NCBI RefSeq assembly: GCF_964019385.1
Contig: NC_088647.1
Coordinates: forward strand, 4,292,298-4,356,297
Reading direction: 5' to 3'
From: Sycon ciliatum
Taxonomy: Eukaryota > Porifera > Calcarea > Leucosolenida > Sycettidae
Length of the DNA: 64,000 bases
A program made the translations under genes and the position numbers. Of the stretch, positions 48,401 through 63,969 are shown one piece after another. The notes below the pieces were generated by a model. It saw only the letters and a list, made by a program, of their open reading frames with translations. It was not told where the DNA came from and ran no database searches. Each line of letters starts with the position of its first letter. Position 1 is the stretch's first letter.

Positions 48401-48668
48401 CGGAGAAGAGGGGGATCAACATAACAGACACTTTGGTGAATAAGATAGCCTACCGTTTGTCTGCTGCATCCGCTGAGTCTGAGAAAGAACTAGGGACGGC
48501 AGGTGCACTCGATGCAGCTGTGGCTGTAGTTGCTGTTGCAGCAGTTGTAGTACCAGCACTACAGCAACCTGCTGAAGTTGGTACTGATGAGGTAGTGCCA
48601 TCTGTTGGCCCGGGAGCATGCTCCAGCTTCTTGGCAGGTGGTGCAACATTCTTTCCACCTCGCACCCA
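39409..48668 (-). CDS. AURK: Aurora kinase (kinase domain complete; 5' exon uncertain)
   Basis: Exons: 48668-48454, 47700-47651, 47493-47432, 47189-47110, 46767-46629, 46108-46013, 45263-45211, 41693-41621, 40821-40720, 40178-40122, 39519-39409. All phases join and yield 345 aa from 48668 onward. The first listed exon gives an Ala/Thr/Ser-rich low-complexity N-terminus. The kinase has [78 protein letters not shown] (Aurora T-loop) and [20 protein letters not shown]. The sequence ends shortly after HPWVKKN, as in Auroras. Known role: mitotic Ser/Thr kinase controlling spindle and chromosome segregation. A or B type cannot be fixed by eye. A possible start exon is at 49717-49633 (MATSSRVNG), but its phase is ambiguous. 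The intron between 45211 and 41693 holds a gypsy element. Confidence 0.92.
39645..39650 (-). terminator. Pol III T-tract for tRNA-His
   Basis: Six A on the plus strand give TTTTTT on the tRNA strand, three bases after the discriminator base. This is a normal RNA polymerase III stop. Confidence 0.8.
39654..39725 (-). tRNA. tRNA-His (anticodon GTG), in last Aurora intron
   Basis: The minus strand reads GCTGTGATCGTCTAGTGGTT and continues to TCACAGC plus A. The seven-pair acceptor stem GCTGTGA/TCACAGC is perfect. The A box TCTAGTGG region and B box GGTTCGAATCC are present. The anticodon arm holds TTGTGGC, giving anticodon GTG for His. The tRNA is 72 nt, with no intron and a T6 terminator. The extra 5' G of mature tRNA-His is not in the first listed base and would be added after transcription. 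It sits in the intron between Aurora exons 40178-40122 and 39519-39409, on the same strand. Confidence 0.95.
40288..40543. mobile_element. MITE in Aurora intron, TACAGTCCATTTCAAAACTA termini
   Basis: Perfect terminal inverted repeats of about 26 bp start TACAGTCC and end GGACTGTA, with TA at each edge consistent with a mariner-type target. No coding capacity. Confidence 0.87.
41235..41595. mobile_element. MITE in Aurora intron, CTAATAGGCCATTCGCACGA termini
   Basis: Imperfect terminal inverted repeats of about 35 bp (CTAATAGGCCATTC at left, GAATGGCCTATTAG at right). The element ends only about 26 bp from the Aurora exon 41693-41621, so it abuts the donor side of that intron. Confidence 0.85.
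42150..45034 (+). mobile_element. Defective Ty3/gypsy LTR retrotransposon, antisense in Aurora intron
   Basis: The element begins TGTAGTAG and ends ACTACA, flanked by a 5-bp target duplication AGGTT (42145-42149, 45035-45039). The 3' LTR is complete (44673-45034) and preceded by a G-rich polypurine tract at about 44656-44669. The 5' LTR survives only for about 43 bp. A deletion then runs into reverse transcriptase, removing the rest of the LTR, primer site, gag and protease. Remaining pieces, with frameshifts: RT thumb/palm remnants at 42220-42720, RNase H ([10 protein letters not shown]) at about 42770-42910, integrase zinc finger at 43350-43480, and integrase core with an internal deletion between about 43560 and 43590. 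The integrase C-terminus runs to 44486. It cannot move on its own. Confidence 0.93.
44673..45034 (+). repeat. 3' LTR of the gypsy element (362 bp)
   Basis: It starts TGTAGTAGACGG after the polypurine tract and ends CGCACTACA, with TGTAGT/ACTACA terminal inverted bases. The target duplication AGGTT follows. It differs from the 5' LTR remnant in about two of 43 bases (CTCC versus CCCC; CACT versus AATA region). Confidence 0.9.
45057..45236. repeat. 90-bp tandem duplication covering the end of an Aurora exon
   Basis: Two 90-bp copies (about 45057-45146 and 45147-45236) are nearly identical. The right-hand copy includes the last part of the activation-segment exon and its GTGAGG donor. The left-hand copy carries the same piece with one change (CCAA for CCAG before GTGAGG), so it is an intronic pseudo-exon end without an acceptor. 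Confidence 0.9.
47905..48263. repeat. Inverted repeat, 32-bp arms, in Aurora intron
   Basis: GTACAGTTGTGGCAAGTGAA and 12 further bases at 47905-47936 recur as the exact complement at 48232-48263. Weaker similarity extends outward, so it may be an old MITE. It lies between the first two listed Aurora exons. Confidence 0.8.
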
Positions 48669-48883
48669 CTACATTGAAAAGCAGACAAACAAGGAGCAGA
48701 AATACAAAACGTAGAATTGTTCGTTACGACAGTCAACGAAAAATGCATTTCGACCAAACACCATTGAATGCATAAGTAGTATGTACAGGCAGTTAGTGTA
48801 TCCTCCATTTTCTATCAACATTCCACACTGTTACGAGAAGCACTAACAAAGTACAAGGCGCTTTCCTCTTGGAAAAGCGGGGA

Positions 48884-48958
48884 AAGGGGAGAAAGGGGAA
48901 AGGGGAGAAAGGGGAAAGGGGAGAAGGGGAAAGGGGAGAAGGGGAAAGGGGAGAAGGG
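48884..48958. repeat. Purine minisatellite (GGGGAGAAGGGGAAA)
   Basis: Short units of 9-15 bp alternate GGGGAGAA and GGGGAAA over about 75 bp. One strand is pure purine, which could form triplex or G-rich structures. It is upstream of the listed Aurora exons. Confidence 0.85.
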
Positions 48959-49717
48959 AACAGTGGCTATTACTACAGTCATGTATTTGCAAATCTAAAT
49001 CAGACCAATGCCGGCCCAAGGGTGCTAGATAAAGGAGTCTAATTTCCAGAATACTTATTGCTTGCATTAACCAATAGCTTCTCAGCTAGCTGTCAAGCCT
49101 TGTGACATAAAATTAATACCATTTTAACTTGCATACATTCGTGGAGACAGCTTAGGAAAAATTTCAGGAAATTTGTAATAGACTCAAACAAAACACACAT
49201 TGACAACTAGTCTCTTATACTTTCCAAGTCTAATGAGATTGTGTATCTCCTTTTGTGAAACGGTTACCGGTAGTAGTTATTGACGTATAGCTAGTACATG
49301 TTAGCATGTCTATACAAGCCACTCGTCCGGTCTGGGATTTGAGAAGCTTGAACACCTGAACTGGTCAATGCATGTTTCACAGGTTCCCGCTTGAGGTCAA
49401 ATGCATTTTGTGAGACAAAGGACACTGCAATAGTCAAATTTCCAAGAATTTGATCATAGACAGTCGGACAAAATCGTCAATAATTGAGTAAGCCGAGCAC
49501 GAAACACATGCAGATCAAAACATCGTTCGGGCTCTTACTTGTCCTGCGGGAACGTTCTCTTTGTTCACTATGTTCAGGCCCCTGACCTGTATATAGTGCA
49601 AAGGCAAATCCAAAATAAACAAGAATTTTCACCACGCTGTTTCTTGAACCGCTGTTGAAAACAGACACTGTCGCTTGCCTGAGTCTCGATTCCATTGACT
49701 CTAGAAGATGTTGCCAT

Positions 49718-50574
49718 CTCCTCTCCGAACTCAAATTGAAATTGGGAAACAGAATCCTTTCCAATAACCACTGTTTGCCTAGTTACGGTTCAGTTCCTTT
49801 AGAAATTACAATCTTCGGCGCAAAGGGAACCTCAGCAACGAGCTTGGCAAGCAGTAACTGTTGTTCTCTCATGGGATGAAACGCAACGCAAGTCCAGAGT
49901 TGCTAACATTCGAATCTGCATCACCTCAGCTCAGCAGATCAGCTGGTCAAGGAGAATGTGTTTTTGAATTTCGAACAATCTTGTGCGTTGTCTTTGATTG
50001 GTCATTTCGTGTTGCTATGGTGTTCCATAGCAGCAAGCCAGCAACGCACTGACGTCGTTTCGCTGTGTGTGCCGCGGCCGCCGCCGGGCACGCGCATGTC
50101 TCGCTAGCGCTCCGCGCTCGCGCTGCCACAAAAACGACGGGACCTGACGTGACCAGGTGATGACACGTCACAAAGAGTGTTGAAAAAGTGTCGGTGTAGA
50201 TCTACGTCGTGTAGGGCTCGTACTACACCGTAGGCGTAGAATGCGTTTGTATGGCGCTGAAGCATGATCGTGAAGCACGCAAGTCTGGCCTGCTGGGGTA
50301 CGGTGCTACGGTGTGTTTCCTTCTGTACGACTGCGTATCACACTGCGTATGCGGATCGCAACATGTAGAAAGTGCAGCGCAACCATACAAAACACAATGA
50401 CTTGATCAGCAAAAAATCTAGGAGCGCAGTTTTTCACGTGTTTTCAATCTTCACGAATCATTCAGTTGTTGTTGTCGACTCAAGACGAGGAGAAGGTCTT
50501 CTCCCGGCCTCGGTAGCCTTGCCCAAAGCCTGGTGCTTTCTCTGTTGTGAAGTCTGCAAACACCACTTAGCACA
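49718..50574. promoter_or_regulatory. Putative bidirectional promoter between Aurora and PABPN1
   Basis: Aurora (minus) and PABPN1 (plus) are head-to-head here. A CpG-dense core at about 50040-50160 (GCCGCGGCCGCCGCCGGGCA) contrasts with the surrounding AT-richer DNA. I cannot place transcription starts. The ATG of PABPN1 is at 50575. Confidence 0.5.
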
Positions 50575-55385
<4,811 letters not shown>

Positions 55386-57000
55386 TCCAGAGATGCTCTA
55401 CCCAGCCTCTTGCTGGCTACTCTGCCTCCTTCTACTGCTCTGGCTAGTGAAACTCGACCTCCTGAGTAGAGTATTGCCATGTTCCAGTGCGCATGGTGTT
55501 TGTGCAGCTAGGGCCGTGTGTTGCCTGCAGCATACTATTTCATCAGGTTTAATTCCACTGGCCAGTACTTTTACTTTATACTCTCCCTTTCCCTCTGGCT
55601 GGACCAGTAGTTGATGCAATGCCATTTTTGCCAGATGTCCATGCATGTGCATCAATCATCATCCATCTTCTCTCTCTGTTTCTGTCTCCTTTTTCCACTG
55701 CGCCTTGTGATACATTATATTCTTAGTAGTGTATTATTGCCTTTTCTTTCTCCTGTACTTTCAAACTAACACATGCAGATGCATACATAATTATGTGCTT
55801 CAAGCTACTATACGATGTGAATGTGTCTTGTGCAGTGTAATGTAGAGCATGCCGCCATTACGATTGTGCTGTTCTTTCGGATGTCTTGATTTGCTACTTT
55901 GAAACGCGGGAAGTAGTTCATTTACACACCGCGTCCTGCGCCGGTCATCTTTTAGAATTGTGCCAGTTGTTATCGTCTGGGTGGTTGGGTGAACCATCAT
56001 GCGAGTGGTTTCTTCCCCAACACTGCTGCTCAATAAGGCAGCCCAGCTTCAAGCCACTGCATGGTGCACTCAGATTGCACAATAAAGTCATATTAAATTT
56101 TGTTTTCAACCTCACTACATTCACTTGTGCCCAGGGGTCCTTTGGCCTAGCTGTTTTTCCAAGCACCTGCTACTTCAAGAAGCAAGAGTACCCCCCCCCC
56201 CCCGTACATTGTAAATCACTGGTGCAGGGATCAGGGAGCATTGCATCTTAATATTGACGTCAACTATTACTTGAAATTCTGTCGGGACAGCTGGATATGT
56301 GGGAGTTGCACACTCTCGGGGGGTTATGTACTCTTGTAAGAAGGGTTTGGCTTTCTCACAACCGTGAACAGTGTACTGTGGTTCTCAACTGGTGGCTTCC
56401 CATGCATTGGCCGGGTGCCTCCTTTCAACAATGGTGTTGGGCAAACGCCGTTCTCCAAGTACATGAAGTAACTTTTTTTTATTGGAGCTAGTAATAGCTG
56501 TGGATGCGTGCAATTGCGCAGGGAAGTCATAGAAAAAGAAAGCCTAGCATGTAATCAAAGGCATTGTTGCCTGTGCCTATAATGAAGTAAATAGGAGACT
56601 ACAACCACAACAACACTTATAATTACTGGTATACTTGTCGCTGTTCTTGTTGTTCGTCGCGGCTGTTGCTGTTCTTGTTGAATTCTTCAGCAACAACCTA
56701 GGCTATCAGTAAGACCTTTGCAGAAGCAGTTATAATAATAATGCAACGAAAACAAACAAAAAAGAATGCTACAGGGGCGGTGTAAAGGGCAAGGTTGAAA
56801 GTGTGTTCAAGTAAACGCGGTGCGTGTGCAAATATAATTGGTGTAAGTATGAAAGGCCATTCGAGTCACAATCAGTGGCACACGTGCATTCATTATGAGT
56901 TGGATTCAGTGGAGTTCTATGGAGTGCATTGATCTTTCCAGACAGGGAGTGCATTGATTGACTATGCATGTGTACTGTCTATCGTTGACCAGGGCCGGTT
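55386..57000. other. PABPN1 3' UTR and gap to the SPARC-module gene
   Basis: The first part is the likely PABPN1 3' UTR up to the AATAAA at 56081. Beyond it are non-coding bases with a poly-C run at about 56191-56202. The 3' end of the convergent SPARC-module gene probably reaches into 56900-57000. I see no other exon. Confidence 0.6.
56081..56086 (+). terminator. PABPN1 polyadenylation signal AATAAA
   Basis: This AATAAA lies about 700 bp after the PABPN1 stop codon and is a plausible 3' end signal. Other weaker AT-rich sites exist earlier. Confidence 0.55.
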
Positions 57001-60000
57001 TTAGTTGGGGCGCTCGTAGCCAGTACAATCACACCATTCGTGTAAGCTGATCCTCTGGTCGGCATTAGCGTCGCAGTACTCCAGGAAGTTATCGGCACAG
57101 GCACGTGGTCCTACGTTCTCGGAGAGGTTCACATCAAACCACTCCACCTCATGGAGCTCCAGGAAACGGTCGTACGGCGCAGTGTCGAGCTTGTCAAACG
57201 CCCAGTAGACTAGCTCTTTGGCTGGCGTAGCCAGTCGTGGCTCTGCACTAGGCTCGGGGAATGGTGTGACACCCTCGGGACGCTGAATGTATGGGTCTTG
57301 CTCACGCCATGAGCGGACGTGCGCTAAGAAATTGTTGTTGAAATAGGTTCGCTTTTCAGGAGTACAAACTGCAGGGCAGGCAAGAAAAGAATGGAACAAA
57401 AAATTCATCAAACCACAATAGTCCAGAAAATAGTTAACGTTCACTTCCGTTCCTGAGGGAACTCACAATGGACGCAACCACCGGAAAAAAACCGAGCAAG
57501 ATGCAGCGCCTAATGGTGTGGTGAGGGGATCAGTCTCGACCTCACAACTACTGGCAACGGTGTGCTCAGATTGGCATGAGCATACAGCGGTACACAACAG
57601 GATGAAGCTGTGGATACCATTCACACTGCACGGGTTATACACCAAAGAGAAGAAAGACCATATGTGGGGAAATAAACACATGTTTGAAACGGTGCAAATT
57701 TTTGTTGGCACCAACTTCAATGCAACTCATCACTGGACTTCAAATCAATCCTGTAGAACGGGTAATTTTAGCGACGTAAAAACCCTAGCGAATTTAGCGA
57801 TTGACTCCTTTTCGCTAAAGTTTCAAGTCGCTAATCTGTTGAGACATTAGCAGTGCACTGGTGATCCGTGAGTAAAATCGCTGCAAATCGCTAAAATAAA
57901 AGGTCGCTAACCGGTTGACAATGGGAAAACGCTAAAATTAATAGTCGCTAAAATTACCCGTTCTACAGTAAACGGACTTGCAAACTACAAACTCGGAGCA
58001 CAGTCAGCGGCAATTTCTTACCTGGATCCAGTCCGGTGCACCAACACCATTCCATCAGGCTGATGTTGCCATTGTTGTTGTAGTCACAGCGACTCCAGTG
58101 CTCCAGTGCACACGCACGTGGTCCCACGCTGCGCTGCATGATGCTAAAGAACGCATCCGCCTCCGAGTGGGACAGCGTTCGGTCCATTGGCGATACGTCT
58201 AGCTCGTCAAACATCCAGTAGATGGCCACCTTGGCTGGTGTAGTCAACCGTGGTTCGGCCTGTGGGTCGGTTACTTGGTTGGGCTCCTCCGGCGATGGTT
58301 CGACATGTCCGGCTTCTTGGCGCATGTCAGATATGTACGTCACCAGGCGAGATTGGAACTGTGTCTCCTTCTCCGGCGTGCACTCTGCCACACAGTAAGG
58401 AATAACAGAGCTCAATCAGAAAACCACTCCATGAATTTCCGGGTCAACTAATACATGTAAAGAGGGGAGGGGGGGGGGTATTATCCAAAGTGGTGACAGC
58501 CTGCGAACCTGTTACCGCAGAGCCCCACCGAAAGCAGACAAATGTACAGCTTGGGGCTGGCAACACATACCTGATCTTCAATGGTCAGCTCCATGAATGG
58601 TGGCACCAACAGAATAGGGTCAGTAGATTTAGTTCATCACAAAGACTATGATGCTCCTTTGGAGAACGCAGAACCAACTACTGTCTACAATTCAACCCAA
58701 GAGGTACTGTGACGTATCTCAGTCACACCAATGATTGCAAACACAAGCATTTCCATGGTATCACGTGTTCGGAGGTTCTGTTGTAAAGTGTACTTGCTTT
58801 CTGAGGTGATGAACTTCAGTGTACACGTCAACCAAGCTAAAACGAAAATGGTTGATTCAATTAAAATCACGTCGGTGACAGCAAATTTAACGGTGCCAAT
58901 ACTGTTTCACCCCCTGTGGACTTGTGAGTGTAGTACAGAGAACACTAGTATGCAAGAATCCTGAGTAGCAGGGAAGAAGCACCAAATATTGCAACCTGTG
59001 GAAAACAATAGCATGATAAGATACTACACTGAACTCTACACGGCTGCCGCTAGCTTACGATTGTCGAGGCCGTTGCACCAGCACCATTCTGACAAACTGA
59101 TGTAGTCATCATCGTCATAATCACAATAGGTCCACTGACTTTCTGCACAGGCACGAGGATGAACGTTGCGCACTGTTTCATTCATGAATGCTCCCACTTC
59201 GGCACGACTTAGCTTCCTGTCCATTGGAGCTACATCCAGTTCATCAAACATCCAGTAGATGGTGATCTTGGCAGGCGTGTTCATACGAGGCTCGGCTGAT
59301 GGGTTACTGGGCTCTCCAGTACTGGGCGAAGGCTCAACATGGCCTGCCTCTGCTCGTTTCATTGACATGTACTCCAAGGTATTGTGTTGGTAGAAAATTC
59401 TCTTCCTTGCTGGGCAGGCTGCAGATTTAACAGGCAATAGTTGGTAGACAGAGGGGGCGGTGTTAGCATGCAGTGTACATGAACATATCCCCTGTACAAC
59501 AGTGACCAGATGTACCTTTGGGGCACAGTGTCCTTCAAGCAGCCACAATACCTTTTGATCTGTTGCTGCACATTATGTACCATAACACCTCCAGTACAAA
59601 GGTTGTGCAATGTTGACATGCTTAGCATTTTTAAAGGCACAGAAAAATGAAACCGAAACAAATTCAGCGCTGACTTACTCGGATCTAGGCCAGTGCACCA
59701 GCACCATTCGGATAGACTAATTGCGCCATCTTGGTTGTAGTCACAGCGATCCCAGTGCTTAACGGCACATGCACGCGGACCAACTTCACGATCTACTTCA
59801 GAAAAGAATGAACCTGCTTCGGCACGACTTAGCTTCCTGTCCGTTGGAGCTACATCCAGCTCATCAAACATCCAGTAGATTGTGATCTTGGCTGGTGTCT
59901 TGAGACGTGGTTCAGCTGTGGGGTCTGGAGTGCTGTCTGGTTCAGGTGATGGCTCAACGTGACCAGACTCTTGGCGCTTTGAAGACATGAATTGAAGGAG

Positions 60001-63000
60001 ATTGGCTTGGAAGTGGCTTTCCTTATCTGGGCTGCACTCTGCAGGTAGAACGGCAAGTAAAATACAGCACAGGATTTGAACAGCAACAAGTGGAGCATCA
60101 TTGAAAAAATATATGAATCTGCCGTTTCACCTACTAGTACTCTTTCTTTGCGCTGTTGCTATCACATCAGTACTGTCTAAATCCATTATATTCGGTCATG
60201 TTCTTTTTGCGTGTATTCCACCTGAGGAGAAGGCAATGAAGGTACTAATGGAGAAGTTTGGAGGTGTCAACTGTACGGAACCTGGAGCTTGTTGCTTTCC
60301 CGGGCGTTAATACATTAGACCGTAGAAAAACCCGCACAAAGCAGAATACTAAAAAGACAAGCCTGCATGCTTTTCAGCACTGTTCGATGGAAGAGCCATT
60401 CAAAGAGACATCACATGCTATTGCTGCCTTCCTGCTCGATCGTTCTTACCATTGTCAAGTCCAGAGCACCAGCACCATTCTGACAGAGAAATCATTCCAT
60501 CCTTGTTATAATCACAGTACTCCTGCAGTGTCTCTGCACATGCACGAGGATCCACTTCACGAACAACTTCACTCATGAATGATGATATCTCATTCTCACT
60601 CAGTTGTCTGTCCATAGGAGATACATCCAGTTCATCAAACTGCCAGTAGATGGCTACTTTGGCTGGTGTATTCAGACGGGGCTCAACTGCTGGATCGCGC
60701 TCACTATTATCTGATGTTGCCTCTGGTTCAGGAATTACATTTGCTTCCGATCTCTTCTTCTTGATGAACTGAAGCATCTTGTGTTGGAAGAACTGACGTT
60801 TGTCAGCTGGGCAAGCTGAAAACAAAAATGAGCACAGCAGGAGGAATATTGGTAGGTTTACGGGACTGAAAGTTAAGGAGCATTATATAGCCACAAAGCA
60901 AAACAACTTCAGAACACAAATCAATGTCAATAAAGGCTGCTGGAGTGCGCATCCAAAATGTGCTAGAGCTGTTAGCCAGTTAGTTGCAGAATGCCAGTAC
61001 TGTCGGTCATTGTCGTGCAATGTTATCGCATGAGCTGATTGTTTAGTAACTGGTGGTGTTAGTAGACATTATAGCATAACTTGTAGTGTCTTGGTCCTTT
61101 TTTCTTTACTATAAATGTCAATGCAAGAAACGAATCTCTGAAAACTTACTTGGATCAAGACCAGTACACCAGCACCATTCCGACAAACTGATAGAACCAT
61201 CATCATTATAATCACAATAGTTCCACTGACTTTCTGCACAGGCACGAGGATGAACATTGCGAACAGTATTGTTCATGAATACTCCAACTTCAGCACGGCT
61301 TAGCTTCCTGTCCATTGGAGCTACATCCAGCTCATCAAACATCCAGTAGATGGTTTGTTTGGCTGGTGTCTTGAGACGTGGTTCAGCTGTGGGATCTCTG
61401 GGTTCATCACTTTCTGGAAGAGGTTCAGTATGGCCAGCTTCAGTACGTCTTGCTGTCATGTAGTTCAGGAGATTATGTTGGTAGAATGTTCTCTTGTCAG
61501 CTGGGCAGGCTGGAGAACAAAGAGAGTAGAGAGTAGAGGCACATGTAGGTAAATGCATTGAGGAAGCGCTGCAGTGTATACTGGAAGATGAACACACAGC
61601 ATGTTACAAGAAATTGTTACTTTCTATCTGTGTACACCCAATCCTGTCTCATAGCTTTTGTGTGAAGCTCAGAGTCGGAAACCTCTCTCTGTAGGTGAAC
61701 CGCAAAATCCTGGAATTCCTGCTACAAGCGTGTCCTAATTTAGGCCAAGCTCCTGGCCAACAGGCAGGACAAATACAATGTCAACAGATGAAGTATGGAA
61801 AATGTTACAAAACCTACCTTCCATTTGTAAAGGCATGACAAACAAAGAGAAATGTAAAGTTCTGGATGTGATCAGTGAAACTCCAAAGGTTTAGAAGTAA
61901 GCTTGGTTCGTTTATACCAAGAATAGAGCGAAGAGTAATCAACATTAACTCATCTTGAAGTAGACTTACTAGGGTCTAGTCCAGTACACCAGCACCACTC
62001 TGATAGACTAATGGATCCATCATTGTTGTAATCACACCGACTCCAGTGATCCTGGGCACAAGCATGCGGACCAACTTCACGATCTACTTCAGAAAAGAAT
62101 GAACCTGCTTCAGCACGACTTAGCTTCCTGTCCATTGGAGCTACATCCAGCTCATCAAACATCCAGTAGATTGTGATCTTGGCTGGTGTCTTGAGACGTG
62201 GTTCAGCTGTGGGATCTGGATTGCTTTCTGGTTCAGGTGATGGTTCAACATGACCTGATTCTTGACGCTTCAAAGACATGAACTGAAGGAGGTTGGCTTG
62301 GAAGTGTCTCTCCTTTTCTGGGCTACATTCTGCAGATATGAACGGGGAATGACATGAAACAAAACATTGAGTAGAGGACATACAATGTATGCTATGCATT
62401 GTTTGTAGCAGCAATGTGGCAACAGGTGTCAGAATAAGCACGATTCTGACACGATTGCGGTTCAGAAGCCTCACGATGTAGGAAATTCAAAAACTGCAGG
62501 TAAGACTTCAGTCACTTTTGCATCAACGGTCGCACCAAAAGATGCTGGTGGCGCAAGGAGAAGCTTGTCATTTGGAGTGACAAGTGATCATATCAGAGTT
62601 GATGATAAACTTTTTTTCTAAAGCGTTGGGAGAAGTTTTGGAGTAGAAAGTGGTCGGACTAGACGTCACGGAGGGCCTGGCTTTCCGGGGCAGTTATGAG
62701 TTTGGCTGTATTTCAGCGGGGTGGAGTGGACATTGTCAAAATTGTATATTTCAAGAATATCTAAAAAGGATGATGTAGGGCATGGCTTCAGTGCTAGAGG
62801 AGAAATTCTACTATCTGCCGGTGTATAGCTCTTGTTAATGCTGGACGTATCTCACTGCTTTATCAGAGCTTGCCATCGGCTTTTTTCGACACGATTATTC
62901 GTGGCACTAGGGGATGCTGGTCCTCGTCTCCTGGCACGCTGGCATGGGTAAGTGGCGCTGCCTCAGGAACTCTTCTAAGGTGGTTAGGCCATGTTGGCTT

Positions 63001-63742
63001 GATGGAGTTTTGTTCGTAGCTTGTTTGTGTACGCTGCCCCATTGGCCACTTGCAGCCCCACAAATCATGTGATTTTTGGGCCACTTTGATGGGTATGCCA
63101 GTTTCAAGGCTTCCTTCTGAGGGCTTTGCATTGTCAATCCATATCCCCAAAGGAAACCTACCTGCAAATTGGAACGAAATCTGAGAGATCGACTTGCACA
63201 GAAATCGTTTGGTTTCCCAGATATGCTTTAAAATGCACCGTGGATAACATTCCCAGAAAGAGTGTACAAACACAGTGCCCTGTTTCTGCTCATCAGCAAT
63301 GACACTGATTCCCAGACAAGTCATAACCTAGTACTGCATTGACCATACTAGCAAACTGCTTATGGCACTAACTTACCATTGTCAAGTCCAGAGCACCAGC
63401 ACCATTCCGACAGAGAAATCATTCCATCTTTATTATGATCACAGTACTCCTGCAGTGTCTCTGCACATGCACGAGGATCCACTTCACGAACAACTTCACT
63501 CCTGAATGATGATATCTCATTCTCACTCAGTTGTCTGTCCATAGGGGCTACATCCAGTTCATCAAACTGCCAGTAGATGGCTACTTTGGCTGGTGTATTC
63601 AGACGGGGCTCAACTGCTGGATCACGCTCACTACTGTCTGATGTTGTCTCTGGTTCAGGAGTTACATTTGCTTGCGATCTCTTCTTCTTGATGAACTGAA
63701 GCATCTTGTGTTGGAAGAACTGACGCTTGTCAGCTGGGCACG
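57001..63742 (-). CDS. Poly-SPARC-EC-module secreted protein, 3' part (at least 8 modules; 5' end outside window)
   Basis: Exons: 63742-63377, 62329-61970, 61509-61150, 60815-60450, 60038-59679, 59418-59059, 58384-58022, 57368-57001 (stop TAA). Every internal exon is 360-366 nt and phase 1-1, and each encodes one whole module of about 120 residues. A module has a Cys-Pro start (ACPADKR or ECSPEKE) and a Glu/Pro-rich linker. Next comes PRLxTPAK, then an EF-hand with a Pro insertion (DELDVAPMDRKLSRAE). A Cys pair follows (PRACAE), then a canonical EF-hand (CDYNNDGSISLSEWCWC). This matches the SPARC/testican/SMOC extracellular calcium-binding domain, including the inserted-Pro EF1. Known members carry one or few such domains next to follistatin modules. 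None are seen here, but the 5' part is missing. Expected location is extracellular with Ca2+ bound, which is inference from the family. Confidence 0.9.
57752..57967. mobile_element. MITE in last intron of the SPARC-module gene
   Basis: Perfect 24-bp terminal inverted repeats (TGTAGAACGGGTAATTTTAG... at 57752, complement ending at 57967). The interior repeats GTCGCTAA/TAGCGA motifs many times, so the element is largely built of one short motif in both orientations. Confidence 0.9.
62330..63376 (-). other. Longest visible intron of the SPARC-module gene
   Basis: It separates the first two visible modules. A stretch at about 62863-63324 stays open on the minus strand, but it has no family resemblance and no matching splice sites, so I treat it as intron. 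Confidence 0.6.
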
Positions 63743-63786
63743 CTGAAAAAAAAACACACATACAAAATGGAGAATATTAGAAGGGA

Positions 63787-63969
63787 TATACGGTGAAACC
63801 TGTCTAAGACGACTGCTCAAGGGACCTTCACAATGTAGTCTCTGTGACCAGGTGATGTCCTTAGCCAGGGTCATTTGACTGGAAATAGCATCCCTTGGTC
63901 CTGGTTTCAGTGCTCCTTTAGGACAGGTGGTCGCCTTATCCGAGTGGTCGCCGTGACAGGTTTTGCTGT
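63787..63969. mobile_element. MITE with AAACCTGTC termini
   Basis: ACGGTGAAACCTGTC at left and GACAGGTTTTGCTGT at right are imperfect terminal inverted repeats, related to the ends of the 20998-21757 element. The interior has GTCGCC/ACTGGT-type repeats of the kind GGTGGTCGCCTTA. Confidence 0.65.

Noticed and set aside
49633-49717. First coding exon of Aurora (MATSSRVNG...)
   Set aside because: The donor would be phase 1, whereas the next exon reads from phase 0 at its best acceptor. A second acceptor inside that exon would fit, so it stays only a possibility in the Aurora entry.
62863-63324. Minus-strand frame of 153 codons in the SPARC-module intron
   Set aside because: No domain resemblance, no phase 1-1 splice sites and no Cys pattern. 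Consistent with a chance open frame in an intron.
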